DNA from: an uncultured Dorea sp.
GTDB lineage: Bacteria > Bacillota > Clostridia > Lachnospirales > Lachnospiraceae
NCBI GenBank assembly: GCA_945870325.1
Contig: CAMBRQ010000011.1
Coordinates: 1 to 64,000 of the forward strand
Direction of reading: 5' to 3'
DNA: 64,000 nt
A model generated the notes under the pieces. That model searched no databases and was not told where the DNA came from. It was given only the letters and a program-made list of their open reading frames with translations. This document shows, one piece after another, positions 1-8,756 of the stretch (positions are counted from its first letter, which is position 1; each line of letters starts with the position of its first letter). The position numbers and the translations under genes were made by a program.

Positions 1-611
1 ATCTCGGTATAGAGGTCCTCCACATCCTTTAATTCCTTCTCAAATGCTTCTTTCGTCGAGATCTGGGACATATCTGGATGATGGTAGGTGTGGTTGCCTA
101 CGATATGACCCTCATCGTGCATTCTTTTTATGAGTTCGGGTTCGGAAGAGATGAAGGTTCCGACGACAAAGAAGGTGGCTGGTGCATGATGTTTCTTTAA
201 AGCATCCAGGATAGGCTCAGTGTTGCCGTTTTCATATCCGCAGTCGAAGGTCAGGTAGAGAACTTTTTCGTCAGTATCTTCAGCATAGTAGGCGTTATAG
301 GCTTTCAGTTCGTCGAATGTGGCATTCGCTACGGGTGGCTGCCCATCTTCCTGAAAACTAAGTCCCCAGTTCTCGGCGGCTGATGCAATGGCAGAGGAAC
401 TGGCAGACGAACTGTCAGATGGACTTTCGGCTGAACTGTCAGATACGTTGCCAGATGAGTTGGCAGATGAACCGTCAGTAGAGAGAGTTTCACTTGTAGA
501 AGATGGGCTCTGCGGTGCGAATCGGGATGCTACTAATTGTCCTCCGAAGAAAGATGCGGTCAGTAAAAGCAGAATTCCCGCCAGTTTGACAAGATTATTT
601 TTGGATAGCAT
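1..611 (-). CDS. PdaA-like polysaccharide (peptidoglycan) deacetylase, C-terminus cut by window edge
   Basis: Read on the minus strand from ATG at 611. Residues ~9-24 form a hydrophobic anchor, residues ~32-80 are a Ser/Ala/Asp-rich linker, and a NodB-type deacetylase domain follows. The first motif is LTFDCGYENGNT (catalytic Asp ~123) and the second is GNHTYHHPDM with the His pair at ~174/178. The YENG and NHTYHHPDM wording is that of the PdaA / delta-lactam de-N-acetylase branch, which removes acetyl groups from muramic acid during spore-cortex formation. As in that branch, the second Asp of the usual TFDD metal site is missing (Cys here). The product is probably anchored at the outer membrane face. 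Divergent from the DUF218 gene. The rest of the catalytic domain lies outside the window, so completeness cannot be judged. Confidence 0.88.
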   Translation of the reverse strand, partial: MLSKNNLVKLAGILLLLTASFFGGQLVASRFAPQSPSSTSETLSTDGSSANSSGNVSDSSAESPSDSSSASSSAIASAAENWGLSFQEDGQPPVANATFDELKAYNAYYAEDTDEKVLYLTFDCGYENGNTEPILDALKKHHAPATFFVVGTFISSEPELIKRMHDEGHIVGNHTYHHPDMSQISTKEAFEKELKDVEDLYTE

Positions 612-728
612 AAGATACTCCGTTTGCTTTGTTTACCATATGTATATGTTGGTTTTGTAATATCATGAGAAGAAGGTGCGAAGTTACTGCTTGCTGATCT
701 GGAAGATATACGATATTAGTCCATCTTC

Positions 729-757
729 TTGAAATGGCAGTTAAAAGAGTGTAAAAT
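729..757 (+). promoter_or_regulatory. Probable sigma-A promoter for the DUF218 gene
   Basis: TTGAAA at 729-734, 17-nt spacer, TAAAAT at 752-757, about 60 nt before the start at 820. It lies in the 208-nt divergent gap between the deacetylase and this gene. No hairpin or operator stands out elsewhere in the gap. Confidence 0.55.
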
Positions 758-819
758 ACATGAAGATATAGATGCCAAGAGATCATGAAGAAAAGAGTGT
801 ATCGTATAAGGAGTAACGA

Positions 820-1431
820 ATGAAGAAGCATATATCTAAGTTAAGGAAATACGTATCTAAATTAAACTGGATTGCCTCCGGCTTCCTGGCTGTGAATGGC
901 CTGTTATTCTGCATGATGTTTCGCTGTCCTAAGAAACGCTGGGAGCAGGATCGTTATGACTGTGCCATCGTCTGCGGATGCCAGGTAGGAGAGGACGGTG
1001 TGCCGTCAGACATGCTGAAGGCCAGAGTAGAGAAGGCGGTGGAACTGTGGAAGGAGAAAAAGGTGCAATATCTGATCATGTCCGGCGCAGCTGTACATAA
1101 TGAATACATAGAAGCGGAAGCGATGAAGCGTTATGCCATAGAACTTGGCGTGTCGGAGGAATATATCCTGGAAGAGAAGCAGGCGGTCAGCACCTATCAT
1201 AATCTGGTGTATTCTACCAGGATGATGCGCCACTGTGGATTCAAGGATTGTGTGGTTGTAACGAACAGCTGGCATCTGCGAAAAGCAGACCATTATGCCA
1301 GACAAAGCGGCATGCGTTATGTGATGGCAGCATCGGATGCACCTAAGGGGCAGAGCATGAAGGAGACGATTCGCCTGCACATTCAGACGAATCTGCATAT
1401 GTATGTAAATATGTGGAAAGGATATTATTAA
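820..1431 (+). CDS. DUF218 / YdcF-SanA family membrane-anchored protein
   Basis: 203 aa. A basic N-terminus and one hydrophobic segment (~17-33) are followed by a Rossmann-like DUF218 domain. Visible family features are the CAIVCGCQ strand near residue 49, the conserved SxxxxxR region, and VVVTNSWHLRKA with the family's near-invariant His and Arg. YdcF/SanA proteins are linked to envelope integrity and SAM binding, but the biochemical role is not settled. The start follows a weak AAGGAG-like site (TAAGGAGTAACGA). It ends 7 nt before the LRR gene, so the two are probably co-transcribed. Confidence 0.82.
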   Translation: MKKHISKLRKYVSKLNWIASGFLAVNGLLFCMMFRCPKKRWEQDRYDCAIVCGCQVGEDGVPSDMLKARVEKAVELWKEKKVQYLIMSGAAVHNEYIEAEAMKRYAIELGVSEEYILEEKQAVSTYHNLVYSTRMMRHCGFKDCVVVTNSWHLRKADHYARQSGMRYVMAASDAPKGQSMKETIRLHIQTNLHMYVNMWKGYY

Positions 1432-1438
1432 TCCGAAG

Positions 1439-2470
1439 ATGATGTGGAAAAAGACGATAGGGAAAGAAACGATATGGAAAAAGACAGCAGGACAGATCTG
1501 TCCTGAGATTCATTACAAGAATACAAAGCAGGGAATTATGATCACTGGCTGTTATGGTACCGATGGACAAGTGGTTCTGCCGGATGAGATTGCGGGAAGA
1601 CCAGTGACGGAGATAGCCCCGTATGCATTTGCCGAGAACCAGGAAGAGGAAGATGTGCTGGTGTGGAAGAATGAGAATGCAGGCTTTGGAGGAGACATGC
1701 AGAGAATCTGCGGTACGCAGGTGACGGAAGTCTGGCTTCCTTTTGAGGTGACGGAGATTGGAAGGTATGCATTCTATCGGTGCAGGAACTTAAGGAAACT
1801 GATCCTGACAGACAGCCTTCTGGATATCGGAGGAGGTGCGCTGACAGGATGCAATCTGTCAGAGGTAGAACTATATTTCTTCCGTGGTGAGAGATGCTGC
1901 CTTAAGTCCATTGTGGACGAGATGCGTTTTGCAATCCGGGCAAGGCTTCATTATTATGGAGAGGATGCATCGGGACAGGAAGAGGTGGTAACTGCGCAGG
2001 TGTTATTCCCAGAGCATTATGAAGAGGCGGTGGAGAACACGCCGGCAAGGATTTTATTTACCCAGCATCATGGAGCGGGAGGATATTACCGGCAGTGTTT
2101 TTATGATAGAAAATTAGATTATAAAAAATATGATGAACTGCTGTTTCGTACAGTGGCAGAAGAAAAGCCTTGGGTTGCGGCAGAACTGGTGCTGAATCGT
2201 CTGCGGTATCCCTATCAATTGATGCAGAAGGCCAAGGAAGAATATGAGCAGTATATGACGGCACATATTGAGGATGTGGCCGGTTATCTGATTGAGCGGG
2301 AGGACATCGAGGGGCTTGCCTTTTTGTCAGATAAGAATTACTGGAACGAGGCGGCTTTGAATGATGCAATACAGAGGGCGACGGAAGGCAAGAAGACGGA
2401 AGCATTAAGCCTTCTTATGGATGAGAAACATAGTCTCTATCCAAAGAAAAAGAAGACATTTGAATTGTAA
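1439..2470 (+). CDS. Leucine-rich-repeat (BspA-like) protein of unknown function
   Basis: 343 aa without signal peptide or membrane segment. Two to three LRR_5/BspA-like repeats are visible in the N-terminal half, for example VTEIAPYAFAE and VTEIGRYAFYRC followed by NLRKLILTD. The C-terminal ~150 residues are helical and charged and I do not recognise them. No good ribosome site is visible; ATG 1439 or the next codon 1442 could be used, coupled to the gene upstream. It sits 40 nt before the VWA gene and 1.4 kb before the MoxR ATPase, suggesting a three-gene module in which the LRR protein is an adaptor or substrate-recognition subunit. That is inference. Confidence 0.6.
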   Translation: MMWKKTIGKETIWKKTAGQICPEIHYKNTKQGIMITGCYGTDGQVVLPDEIAGRPVTEIAPYAFAENQEEEDVLVWKNENAGFGGDMQRICGTQVTEVWLPFEVTEIGRYAFYRCRNLRKLILTDSLLDIGGGALTGCNLSEVELYFFRGERCCLKSIVDEMRFAIRARLHYYGEDASGQEEVVTAQVLFPEHYEEAVENTPARILFTQHHGAGGYYRQCFYDRKLDYKKYDELLFRTVAEEKPWVAAELVLNRLRYPYQLMQKAKEEYEQYMTAHIEDVAGYLIEREDIEGLAFLSDKNYWNEAALNDAIQRATEGKKTEALSLLMDEKHSLYPKKKKTFEL

Positions 2471-2510
2471 TATGGTTTGATACATTGACGATAAGTAAGG
2501 GGAAAGGGAA

Positions 2511-3815
2511 ATGGCAGCAGAGTTAACAACCGGTGAAAAATTAGATGTCGTCAGCCGTAAGATCCTGATGGTCTCCCGGAACGAATTGTACTTAAAGATG
2601 CGGTTTATGGATGTAGCCCTAAGCAGCCTGTTCTTTGTTATGGATGAGGGGGCGGATGGTATGGGAACCGATGGACTCTATCTCTATTATCATCCGCAAT
2701 ATCTGGGCGGACTATATAGGGAAGACCGGATACAGGTGAACCGGATCTATCTTCATCTGGTATTGCATGGCATCTTCCGCCATATGGTACGAAAGAATGG
2801 AAGGGAAGAACGGCTCTATAGTCTTGCCTGCGACATCGTAACGGAGTCCATGATTGACAGTATGCAGCATAGATGCGTGTTAAAAAGCCGCTCCTGGCTT
2901 CGCCGGGAGACATATCGTAGGCTTAAGAAAGAGATGAAGGTGCTGACGGCAGAGAAGGTCTATGGCGAGATTGGCAGATGGGAATTATCCGAGGCTGAGA
3001 TGATGCGCCTGGAAACAGAATTCCGGGTGGACGACCATAGTTACTGGCCTTCCGATGACGATCAGAAGAAACAGAATCAGATTGAGAATAAATGGCAGGA
3101 TATCAGTGAGCAGATGGAGACGGATATGGAGACCTTCTCCAAGGAATCGTCGGCGGAATCGGGAAACTTGGTGGACCAGGTGCGCGTGGAGAATCGGGCG
3201 CGTTTCGACTACCGTCAGTTCCTTCGGAAGTTCTCGGTGCTGAAAGAAGAGATGGCGGTGGATCAGGATTCTTTTGACTATGTGTTCTACAGTTATGGTT
3301 TGTCTTTATATGGCAATATGCCTCTGATTGAGCCGCAGGAGTGGAAGGAAGTGCAGAAGGTAGAAGAATTTGCCATTGTGATCGATACTTCCATGTCCTG
3401 CTCCGGAGAACTGGTGAAAAAGTTCCTGGAAGAGACTTATGGCGTTCTTAGTGAGAATGACAGTTTCTTTCGGAAGGTGAATATTCACATTATTCAGTGT
3501 GATGACCAGGTGCAGACGGACCAGAAGGTTACCAGTGAAGAGGAATTGATCGAATATATGGAGGATCTGGAACTGTGTGGTGAAGGCGGAACGGATTTCC
3601 GTCCGGCATTCGCGTATGTAGAACAGTTGATGGAGCAGCATGCTTTTGATCATCTGAAAGGATTGATTTATTTTACCGACGGAAGAGGAATCTATCCGGC
3701 GAAGATGCCGCCATTTACGACGGCATTTGTGTTCATGAAAGAAGATTATGAGGATGTGGATGTTCCTCCCTGGGCGATGAAGTTAATCTTAGAGGAGGAA
3801 GACCTGGAAAGATAG
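2511..3815 (+). CDS. VWA-domain protein with DUF2201-like putative metallopeptidase region
   Basis: 434 aa, cytosolic. The N-terminal half carries HLVLHGIFRH (first His near residue 82), an HxxxH arrangement like the DUF2201 predicted metallopeptidase domain. The C-terminal third is a VWA-like domain with MIDAS residues IDTSMSCSGE (Asp near 291) and the later GEGGTDFRPAF. VWA proteins next to MoxR ATPases typically form chaperone-like complexes for metal insertion or assembly. A clear GGGGAAAGGG-type ribosome site precedes ATG 2511. The partner ATPase begins 88 nt downstream. Confidence 0.8.
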   Translation: MAAELTTGEKLDVVSRKILMVSRNELYLKMRFMDVALSSLFFVMDEGADGMGTDGLYLYYHPQYLGGLYREDRIQVNRIYLHLVLHGIFRHMVRKNGREERLYSLACDIVTESMIDSMQHRCVLKSRSWLRRETYRRLKKEMKVLTAEKVYGEIGRWELSEAEMMRLETEFRVDDHSYWPSDDDQKKQNQIENKWQDISEQMETDMETFSKESSAESGNLVDQVRVENRARFDYRQFLRKFSVLKEEMAVDQDSFDYVFYSYGLSLYGNMPLIEPQEWKEVQKVEEFAIVIDTSMSCSGELVKKFLEETYGVLSENDSFFRKVNIHIIQCDDQVQTDQKVTSEEELIEYMEDLELCGEGGTDFRPAFAYVEQLMEQHAFDHLKGLIYFTDGRGIYPAKMPPFTTAFVFMKEDYEDVDVPPWAMKLILEEEDLER

Positions 3816-3903
3816 AGGGATACGAAGAGAATATCAAGTCAGAGAGATCTCTGAATCATAGTTATTAGAATCAGAAAATAAAGAACAGGACAGGAGATAG
3901 GAC

Positions 3904-5406
3904 ATGAATATAAAACGGGCAAAACAAGAAATCAAGGATTCCATTGAGGCATATCTTAAGAAAGATGCCGATGGAGAATATATGATCCCTGCGATCCGCC
4001 AGCGCCCAATCCTGCTGATGGGACCGCCGGGAATCGGAAAGACGCAGATTATGGAGCAGATTGCCAAGGAGTGTAAGATAGGGCTGGTATCCTATACAAT
4101 CACGCATCATACCAGGCAGAGTGCAATCGGGCTGCCGTTTATCCAGAAGAAGATGTATGGCGGCAGGGAATATTCGGTGACGGAGTATACCATGAGTGAG
4201 ATCATTGCATCGGTCTATGACAAAATTGAGGCTACCGGAGTAAAGGAAGGAATTCTCTTTATAGACGAGATTAACTGTGTCTCTGAGACTCTGGCACCAA
4301 CCATGCTCCAGTTCCTTCAGTGTAAGATGTTCGGCAATCAGAAAGTGCCGGAGGGGTGGATGATCGTGGCAGCAGGCAATCCGCCGGAATATAATAAGTC
4401 GGTGCGGGATTTTGACATTGTAACTCTGGACCGTATTAAGAAGATTGATGTGGAGGAGAATTATGAGGTCTGGAAAGAGTATGCTTATCAGGTTGAGATT
4501 CATCCGGCGATTCTGGCATATCTTGAGATTAGAAGAGACTATTTCTACCGGATTGAGACAACCGTGGATGGCAAGATGTTCGTGACTGCCAGGGGATGGG
4601 AGGATCTGTCCCAGTTATTGAAAGCATATGAGATTCTGGGCAAGAAGGCGGATCGGGAAGTGGTGCATCAGTATCTCCAGCACTGGAAGGTAGCAAAGGA
4701 TTTCGCCAATTATCTGGAATTGTATGAGAAATATAAGAAAGACTATGGCTTGGAGAAGATCATAGAAGGATGTTATCGTAAGGAGACTTTGGAACAGCTT
4801 AAGTATGCTTCTTTTGATGAGCGGCTCAGTGTGGTGAATATGCTGATTGGAAGGCTTGGAGGACTCTTCAAAGAAAGTTTCGTAGAAGACCGCTATGTGA
4901 CCCTGATTTACGATTACTTAAGGCAGTATAAGGAGAGCCTGAATCTGGAGGAAACGATCCGACTTGTGGAAGAGAAGTATGAGGCTTTGAGAAGAGCGGA
5001 GCAGCTGACGAAGATTGAAGAACGAATCTGGAAGAAGACGGTGCAGACCTTAGAGCGGTATGGGCAGATGGTGCAGAAGGAGCATCTGGCAGGGGAGGAT
5101 GGATTCGTCCTTGTAAAGCGGGAATTCGGCAAGGAGACGGAACTGAGGGAACAGGCAGTAGAACAGGCTGCGATGGCGCTGGATCATGCATTCGACTTTA
5201 TGGAGGATGCGTTCGGAGACAGTCAGGAGATGGTTGCCTTCGTGACAGAACTGAATACCAATTATTACAGCATCCAGTTCCTGAAAGACAATGATTGTGA
5301 TAAATACTACCGCTATAATAAAAAACTGCTGTTCGACGAACAGCAGCAGGAGATCCTGAAGGAACTGGATGAAGTTGAACAGGATCTGAATACAGCCTTA
5401 AAATAA
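3904..5406 (+). CDS. MoxR-type AAA+ ATPase
   Basis: 500 aa. Walker A GPPGIGKT at ~40-47, Walker B ILFIDEINC at ~117-125, and sensor-type AAAGNPPEYN after it. The AAA module fills residues 1-270; the remaining helical part is specific to this subgroup. The start is supported by a GGAGATAGGAC site. MoxR ATPases remodel VWA-domain partners using ATP, and the VWA gene directly upstream is the likely partner. The substrate is not evident from sequence. Confidence 0.87.
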   Translation: MNIKRAKQEIKDSIEAYLKKDADGEYMIPAIRQRPILLMGPPGIGKTQIMEQIAKECKIGLVSYTITHHTRQSAIGLPFIQKKMYGGREYSVTEYTMSEIIASVYDKIEATGVKEGILFIDEINCVSETLAPTMLQFLQCKMFGNQKVPEGWMIVAAGNPPEYNKSVRDFDIVTLDRIKKIDVEENYEVWKEYAYQVEIHPAILAYLEIRRDYFYRIETTVDGKMFVTARGWEDLSQLLKAYEILGKKADREVVHQYLQHWKVAKDFANYLELYEKYKKDYGLEKIIEGCYRKETLEQLKYASFDERLSVVNMLIGRLGGLFKESFVEDRYVTLIYDYLRQYKESLNLEETIRLVEEKYEALRRAEQLTKIEERIWKKTVQTLERYGQMVQKEHLAGEDGFVLVKREFGKETELREQAVEQAAMALDHAFDFMEDAFGDSQEMVAFVTELNTNYYSIQFLKDNDCDKYYRYNKKLLFDEQQQEILKELDEVEQDLNTALK

Positions 5407-5441
5407 GACCATACAAATATTATATGAGGAGGAAATAAGAG

Positions 5442-5789
5442 ATGTTATTCGTACATTATCCAAAATGCAGTACTTGCCAGAAGGCGAAGAAATGGTTAGA
5501 AGAAAAGGGCGCAGAGTTTGAGGCAAGAGATATCAAACTTGAGAACCCGACCAAAGAGGAATTAAAGGAGTGGCATCAGAGAAGTGGTCTGCCATTAAAA
5601 AGATTCTTTAACACCAGCGGCATGATCTACCGGGACATGGGATTAAAAGACCGCCTGCCGGAAATGTCTGAAGAAGAGCAGTATGAATTGTTGGCTTCCG
5701 ATGGAATGCTTGTGAAACGCCCGATTCTTGTGACGAATACAAAAGTCTGCCCGGGCTTTAAAGAAAAAGATTGGGAGCAGATGATATGA
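5442..5789 (+). CDS. ArsC/Spx-family thioredoxin-fold protein
   Basis: 115 aa, full family length. The N-terminal strand FVHYPKCSTCQKAKKWL places a CxxC at residues 9 and 12, followed by the family RDIKLENPTKEEL segment and the late KRPILVT motif. This matches the YffB/Spx/ArsC superfamily. It is not assignable to true arsenate reductase, because no ars genes are nearby, nor to Spx. Strong ribosome site (GAGGAGG) before ATG 5442. The stop codon overlaps the next gene's start in ATGA (5786-5789), so translation is likely coupled. Confidence 0.85.
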   Translation: MLFVHYPKCSTCQKAKKWLEEKGAEFEARDIKLENPTKEELKEWHQRSGLPLKRFFNTSGMIYRDMGLKDRLPEMSEEEQYELLASDGMLVKRPILVTNTKVCPGFKEKDWEQMI

Positions 5790-6751
5790 TTGCTTCCTCA
5801 TATGGACAGATAGACCTTCACCTTCATCTGGATGGATCACTCTCTGCCAGAACTATCCTGAACCTGGCAAAGGAAGAGAATATTACGCTTCCGGCAGATA
5901 CAGAAGAAGGCTTGTGTCCTTATATTACGGCACAGATGGACTGTAAGAGTCTGAATGAATACCTGCAATGTTTTGAACTTCCGCTTTTGGTGTTACAGAC
6001 GGGAAACTGTCTGGAAATTGCCGCCTATGAACTGGCAAAAGATTTAGAAGCAAAAGGGCTGATCTATGCAGAGATCCGATATGCCCCTGGCTTACATGTA
6101 AGGAAAGGCTTAGACCAGGAAGGGGCTATCCGTGCGGTGCTTGCAGGACTTGGGCGCGCTATGAGGGAGAGTAGGAATGGAATCGTCTTAAGAACCATTC
6201 TCTGTTGTATGCGTGGCGCAGATACCCATGCGGCCAATCTGGAAACGGTACGCCTGGCAGCAGAGTATCTGGGAAGAGGCGTTGTAGCCGTAGACCTTGC
6301 GGGTGCAGAGGCTCTGTATCCAACGGGGGATTATGAAGAAGAATTCACCTGTGCAAAGAGGCTGGGCGTCCCATTCACCATTCATGCCGGAGAAGCCGCC
6401 GGGCCTGAAAGTATCTGGAAAGCTCTTGAGTTCGGTGCTGTAAGGATCGGCCATGGTGTCCGTGCGATTGAAGATGAAGAGTTAATGAGAGAATTAAAAG
6501 AACGTGGAACCGTGTTAGAGATGTGTCCGATCAGTAATCTTCAGACGAAAGCCATAGAAGATATCAGGGATTATCCGTTAAGAACATATCTTGAGCAGGG
6601 GATCAAAGTGACCATCAATAGTGACAACATGACGGTTTCGAATACCTGGGCGGGCAAAGAATTCGAATATCTGTTTCAATATTATGGACTGACAGAAGCG
6701 GAAGCCGGACTTTTGCAGGAAAATGCGAAGGCTGCAGCATTTGATCTGTGA
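5786..6751 (+). CDS. add: Adenosine deaminase
   Basis: 321 aa from ATG 5786, chosen because GGGAG lies ~9 nt upstream and the codon forms an ATGA overlap with the previous stop; a TTG five codons earlier is less likely. Metal and catalytic motifs are visible in order: DLHLHLDGS (His 12 and 14), TIHAGEAAG with the catalytic Glu, IGHGVRA, and NSDNMTVSNT. The enzyme deaminates adenosine to inosine in purine salvage, in the cytosol. Overlap with an ArsC-like gene is an uncommon pairing. Confidence 0.92.
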   Translation: MIASSYGQIDLHLHLDGSLSARTILNLAKEENITLPADTEEGLCPYITAQMDCKSLNEYLQCFELPLLVLQTGNCLEIAAYELAKDLEAKGLIYAEIRYAPGLHVRKGLDQEGAIRAVLAGLGRAMRESRNGIVLRTILCCMRGADTHAANLETVRLAAEYLGRGVVAVDLAGAEALYPTGDYEEEFTCAKRLGVPFTIHAGEAAGPESIWKALEFGAVRIGHGVRAIEDEELMRELKERGTVLEMCPISNLQTKAIEDIRDYPLRTYLEQGIKVTINSDNMTVSNTWAGKEFEYLFQYYGLTEAEAGLLQENAKAAAFDL

Positions 6752-6898
6752 TTTCAAGAGTGTGCTATGCTTGATTCGTGATGTTTTCGTAATGCAATAC
6801 GTTAAAGTATTGAAATACCCTTCCTTTTGTGATAGAATAAGAAATTGCCAAAGGCAAGAAAGCAATGAGTTCACTGATTTAGGAGGAAGACAACATAA

Positions 6899-7834
6899 AT
6901 GGACACACGTATTTCTGGAAAAACAAGACTAATGGGAGTATTCGGAACACCGATCAAGCATTCGGGTTCTCCGATTATATATAATTTCTGTTTTGATTAT
7001 TATGGGATTGACTGTGCGTATCTGGCATTTGACTGTGATGCGTCGCAGGTGAAGGATTCGCTGGCGGCCATGCGCCGTTTGAATATGCGCGGGGCGAATG
7101 TTACCATGCCGTGCAAGCAGGAAGTGGCCCGCAATATGGATCGATTATCACCAGCGGCCAAATTCATCGGCGCGGCGAATACCATCGTGAATGACAACGG
7201 TGTGCTGACCGGGCATATCACGGATGGAATGGGCGTTGTGCTGGATCTGAAGGATCATGGAAAATCCATCGTAGATAAAGATATTGTACTTTTGGGTGCC
7301 GGAGGCGCTGCAACAGCGATCATGGTACAGTGTGCGCTGGATGGGGCGAAGTCGGTGACAGTGTTCAATCGCAGTGCCGAAGGATTAGAGAAAGCAAGAA
7401 GGATCGGTGAAAATATGATGAATGACGGTGTGCCGTGCAAGATGGAATACCACCTGATCTCTGAATCGGAGCTGATGCATGATATGATTCGCAAAGCGGA
7501 CGTGCTGATCAATGGAACTTCTGTTGGAATGCGTCCGGTGATGGAAGGAGTATCTCTGGTAACGGATATGACTGCGTTCCATGAGAATCTGGTAGTCTAT
7601 GATATTATCTACAATCCGCTGGTAACAAAGCTGATGAGCGATGCAGTGGCGAATGGCTGCAAAGAAGAGAATGTCATCGGCGGTAAGGGGATGCTGCTCT
7701 GGCAGGGCGCAGGCGCTTTCAAGTTATTTTCCGGACTTGATATGCCGGCACAGGAATTGAAAGCATTCCTCGCAAAAAGAGAAGCGGAAGGTGTAGAGCC
7801 GCTTCAGGATATTGCGGAGAATGTGCCGTACTAA
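6899..7834 (+). CDS. aroE: Shikimate 5-dehydrogenase
   Basis: 311 aa. The substrate-binding N-domain starts KTRLMGVFGTPIKHSGSP and continues to GANVTMPCKQEV with the catalytic Lys region. The NAD(P) domain has the GAGGAATAI loop, and the C-terminus carries GKGMLLWQGA. It reduces 3-dehydroshikimate to shikimate in aromatic amino acid synthesis. Slightly longer than E. coli AroE, closer to the YdiB-like group, so quinate use cannot be excluded. Ribosome site AGGAGGAAGAC. The shikimate kinase fusion at 33955 supplies the next step, but the genes are 26 kb apart. Confidence 0.93.
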   Translation: MDTRISGKTRLMGVFGTPIKHSGSPIIYNFCFDYYGIDCAYLAFDCDASQVKDSLAAMRRLNMRGANVTMPCKQEVARNMDRLSPAAKFIGAANTIVNDNGVLTGHITDGMGVVLDLKDHGKSIVDKDIVLLGAGGAATAIMVQCALDGAKSVTVFNRSAEGLEKARRIGENMMNDGVPCKMEYHLISESELMHDMIRKADVLINGTSVGMRPVMEGVSLVTDMTAFHENLVVYDIIYNPLVTKLMSDAVANGCKEENVIGGKGMLLWQGAGAFKLFSGLDMPAQELKAFLAKREAEGVEPLQDIAENVPY

Positions 7835-7872
7835 TATATTGTAAGAAAGTGATAAAAAATATCAGGTTTTGG

Positions 7873-7901
7873 TTGACAGTCCTGCGTAGAATCCATATAA
7901 T
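7873..7901 (+). promoter_or_regulatory. Promoter of the mntP riboswitch transcript
   Basis: Perfect consensus: TTGACA at 7873-7878, 17-nt spacer, TATAAT at 7896-7901. The riboswitch begins within ~10 nt of the expected start point. Confidence 0.85.
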
Positions 7902-7908
7902 AACAATT

Positions 7909-8029
7909 ACGGTAAGGGAGTAGTTGGCGCATTTTGCGTAGTTTTGTCAACATACTGATGCATCTGCATCTGGCATGACTTTAAATGATGAGACTTATCC
8001 GTGGACAAGCCACGGATAGGTCTTTTTTT
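7909..8029 (+). ncRNA. yybP-ykoY manganese riboswitch with its terminator
   Basis: The core motif AAGGGAGTAG (7914-7923), GTCAACAT, and ATGATGAGACTTATC matches the yybP-ykoY (Mn2+) riboswitch layout, and the next gene is the Mn exporter mntP. P1 pairs ACGGTAAG (7909-7916) with CTTATCCGT (~7994-8002). The same 3' strand also forms the left arm of a terminator (7992-8029) of ~12-14 bp followed by T7. The two structures exclude each other, so Mn2+ binding should hold P1, block termination and switch mntP on. Family behaviour is established knowledge; the pairing is read from the sequence. Confidence 0.88.
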
Positions 8030-8079
8030 GCGAAAGCATCCAAAGGGAACTGTCGATGGCAGATCCTGCAGGTGTATGA
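8030..8079 (+). repeat. Copy 1 of a ~47-nt hairpin repeat
   Basis: GCGAAAGCATCC...GGGAACTG..GGCAGATCCT..AGGTGTATG. It is near-identical to copies at 37261-37308 and 38009-38054. An inner hairpin CTGTC-GAT-GGCAG is flanked by AGG..TCCT and by GCATC pairing with GGTGT. It follows directly on the T-run of the riboswitch terminator and precedes mntP by ~85 nt. The remaining DNA up to 8163 shows only the ribosome site. Confidence 0.7.
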
Positions 8080-8163
8080 GATAGAGTCTTAAGAATCACA
8101 AAAAGACCTCCTTTGGTTAGGAATGTCAAAAATACTTTGAGAGCAAAATAGGAGAGAAGAATC

Positions 8164-8736
8164 ATGAGTTTGGTAGAATTATTCTTAATTGCGGTAGGAT
8201 TATCAATGGATGCTTTCGCGGTGTCTGTCTGTAAGGGCCTTGCGATGAAGCGGTGTACGTGGAGCAAGGCAGGACTTGTTGGATTGTATTTTGGAGCGTT
8301 TCAGGCAATCATGCCATTGGTGGGTTATATATTAGGAGTACAGTTTAAGGATATTATCACTTCTATTGACCACTGGATTGCATTCATTCTGCTTGGAATC
8401 ATTGGTGCGAATATGATCAGGGAAGCAGTTGGTGATGCGGATGAGTGCGAAGGGGCGGATGAGTCTCTGGATGTGAAGACGATGCTGGGATTGGCAGTGG
8501 CAACCAGTATCGATGCACTTGCAGTTGGCGTGACATTTGCCTTTTTGCAGGTAGATATTGTGCCTGCGGTAAGTTTTATTGGCGTGATTACATTTACTTT
8601 ATCCGTCGCAGGTGTTAAAATAGGCAATATATTCGGAACAAAATACCAGGCAAAGGCAGAGATTGCAGGGGGAATTATCCTGATTCTTATGGGATGTAAG
8701 ATTCTGCTTTCGCATCTGGGGATCATTGCAATCTAG
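8164..8736 (+). CDS. mntP: Manganese efflux pump MntP
   Basis: 190 aa with six predicted membrane segments in two repeats. The two family-defining segments [13 protein letters not shown] and [12 protein letters not shown] carry the conserved Asp residues thought to bind Mn2+. It exports Mn2+ across the cytoplasmic membrane to prevent toxicity. The riboswitch upstream fits this role exactly. Start at ATG 8164 behind AGGAGAGAAGAATC. The stop is 20 nt before prmA, so readthrough into the modification operon is possible. Confidence 0.95.
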   Translation: MSLVELFLIAVGLSMDAFAVSVCKGLAMKRCTWSKAGLVGLYFGAFQAIMPLVGYILGVQFKDIITSIDHWIAFILLGIIGANMIREAVGDADECEGADESLDVKTMLGLAVATSIDALAVGVTFAFLQVDIVPAVSFIGVITFTLSVAGVKIGNIFGTKYQAKAEIAGGIILILMGCKILLSHLGIIAI

Positions 8737-8756
8737 AAAAAGTGAGGAGTAGGACG

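Noticed and set aside
388..660. Plus-strand 90-codon frame with Leu/Ser/Asp repeats
   Set aside because: Antisense shadow of the Ser-rich linker of the PdaA-like gene.
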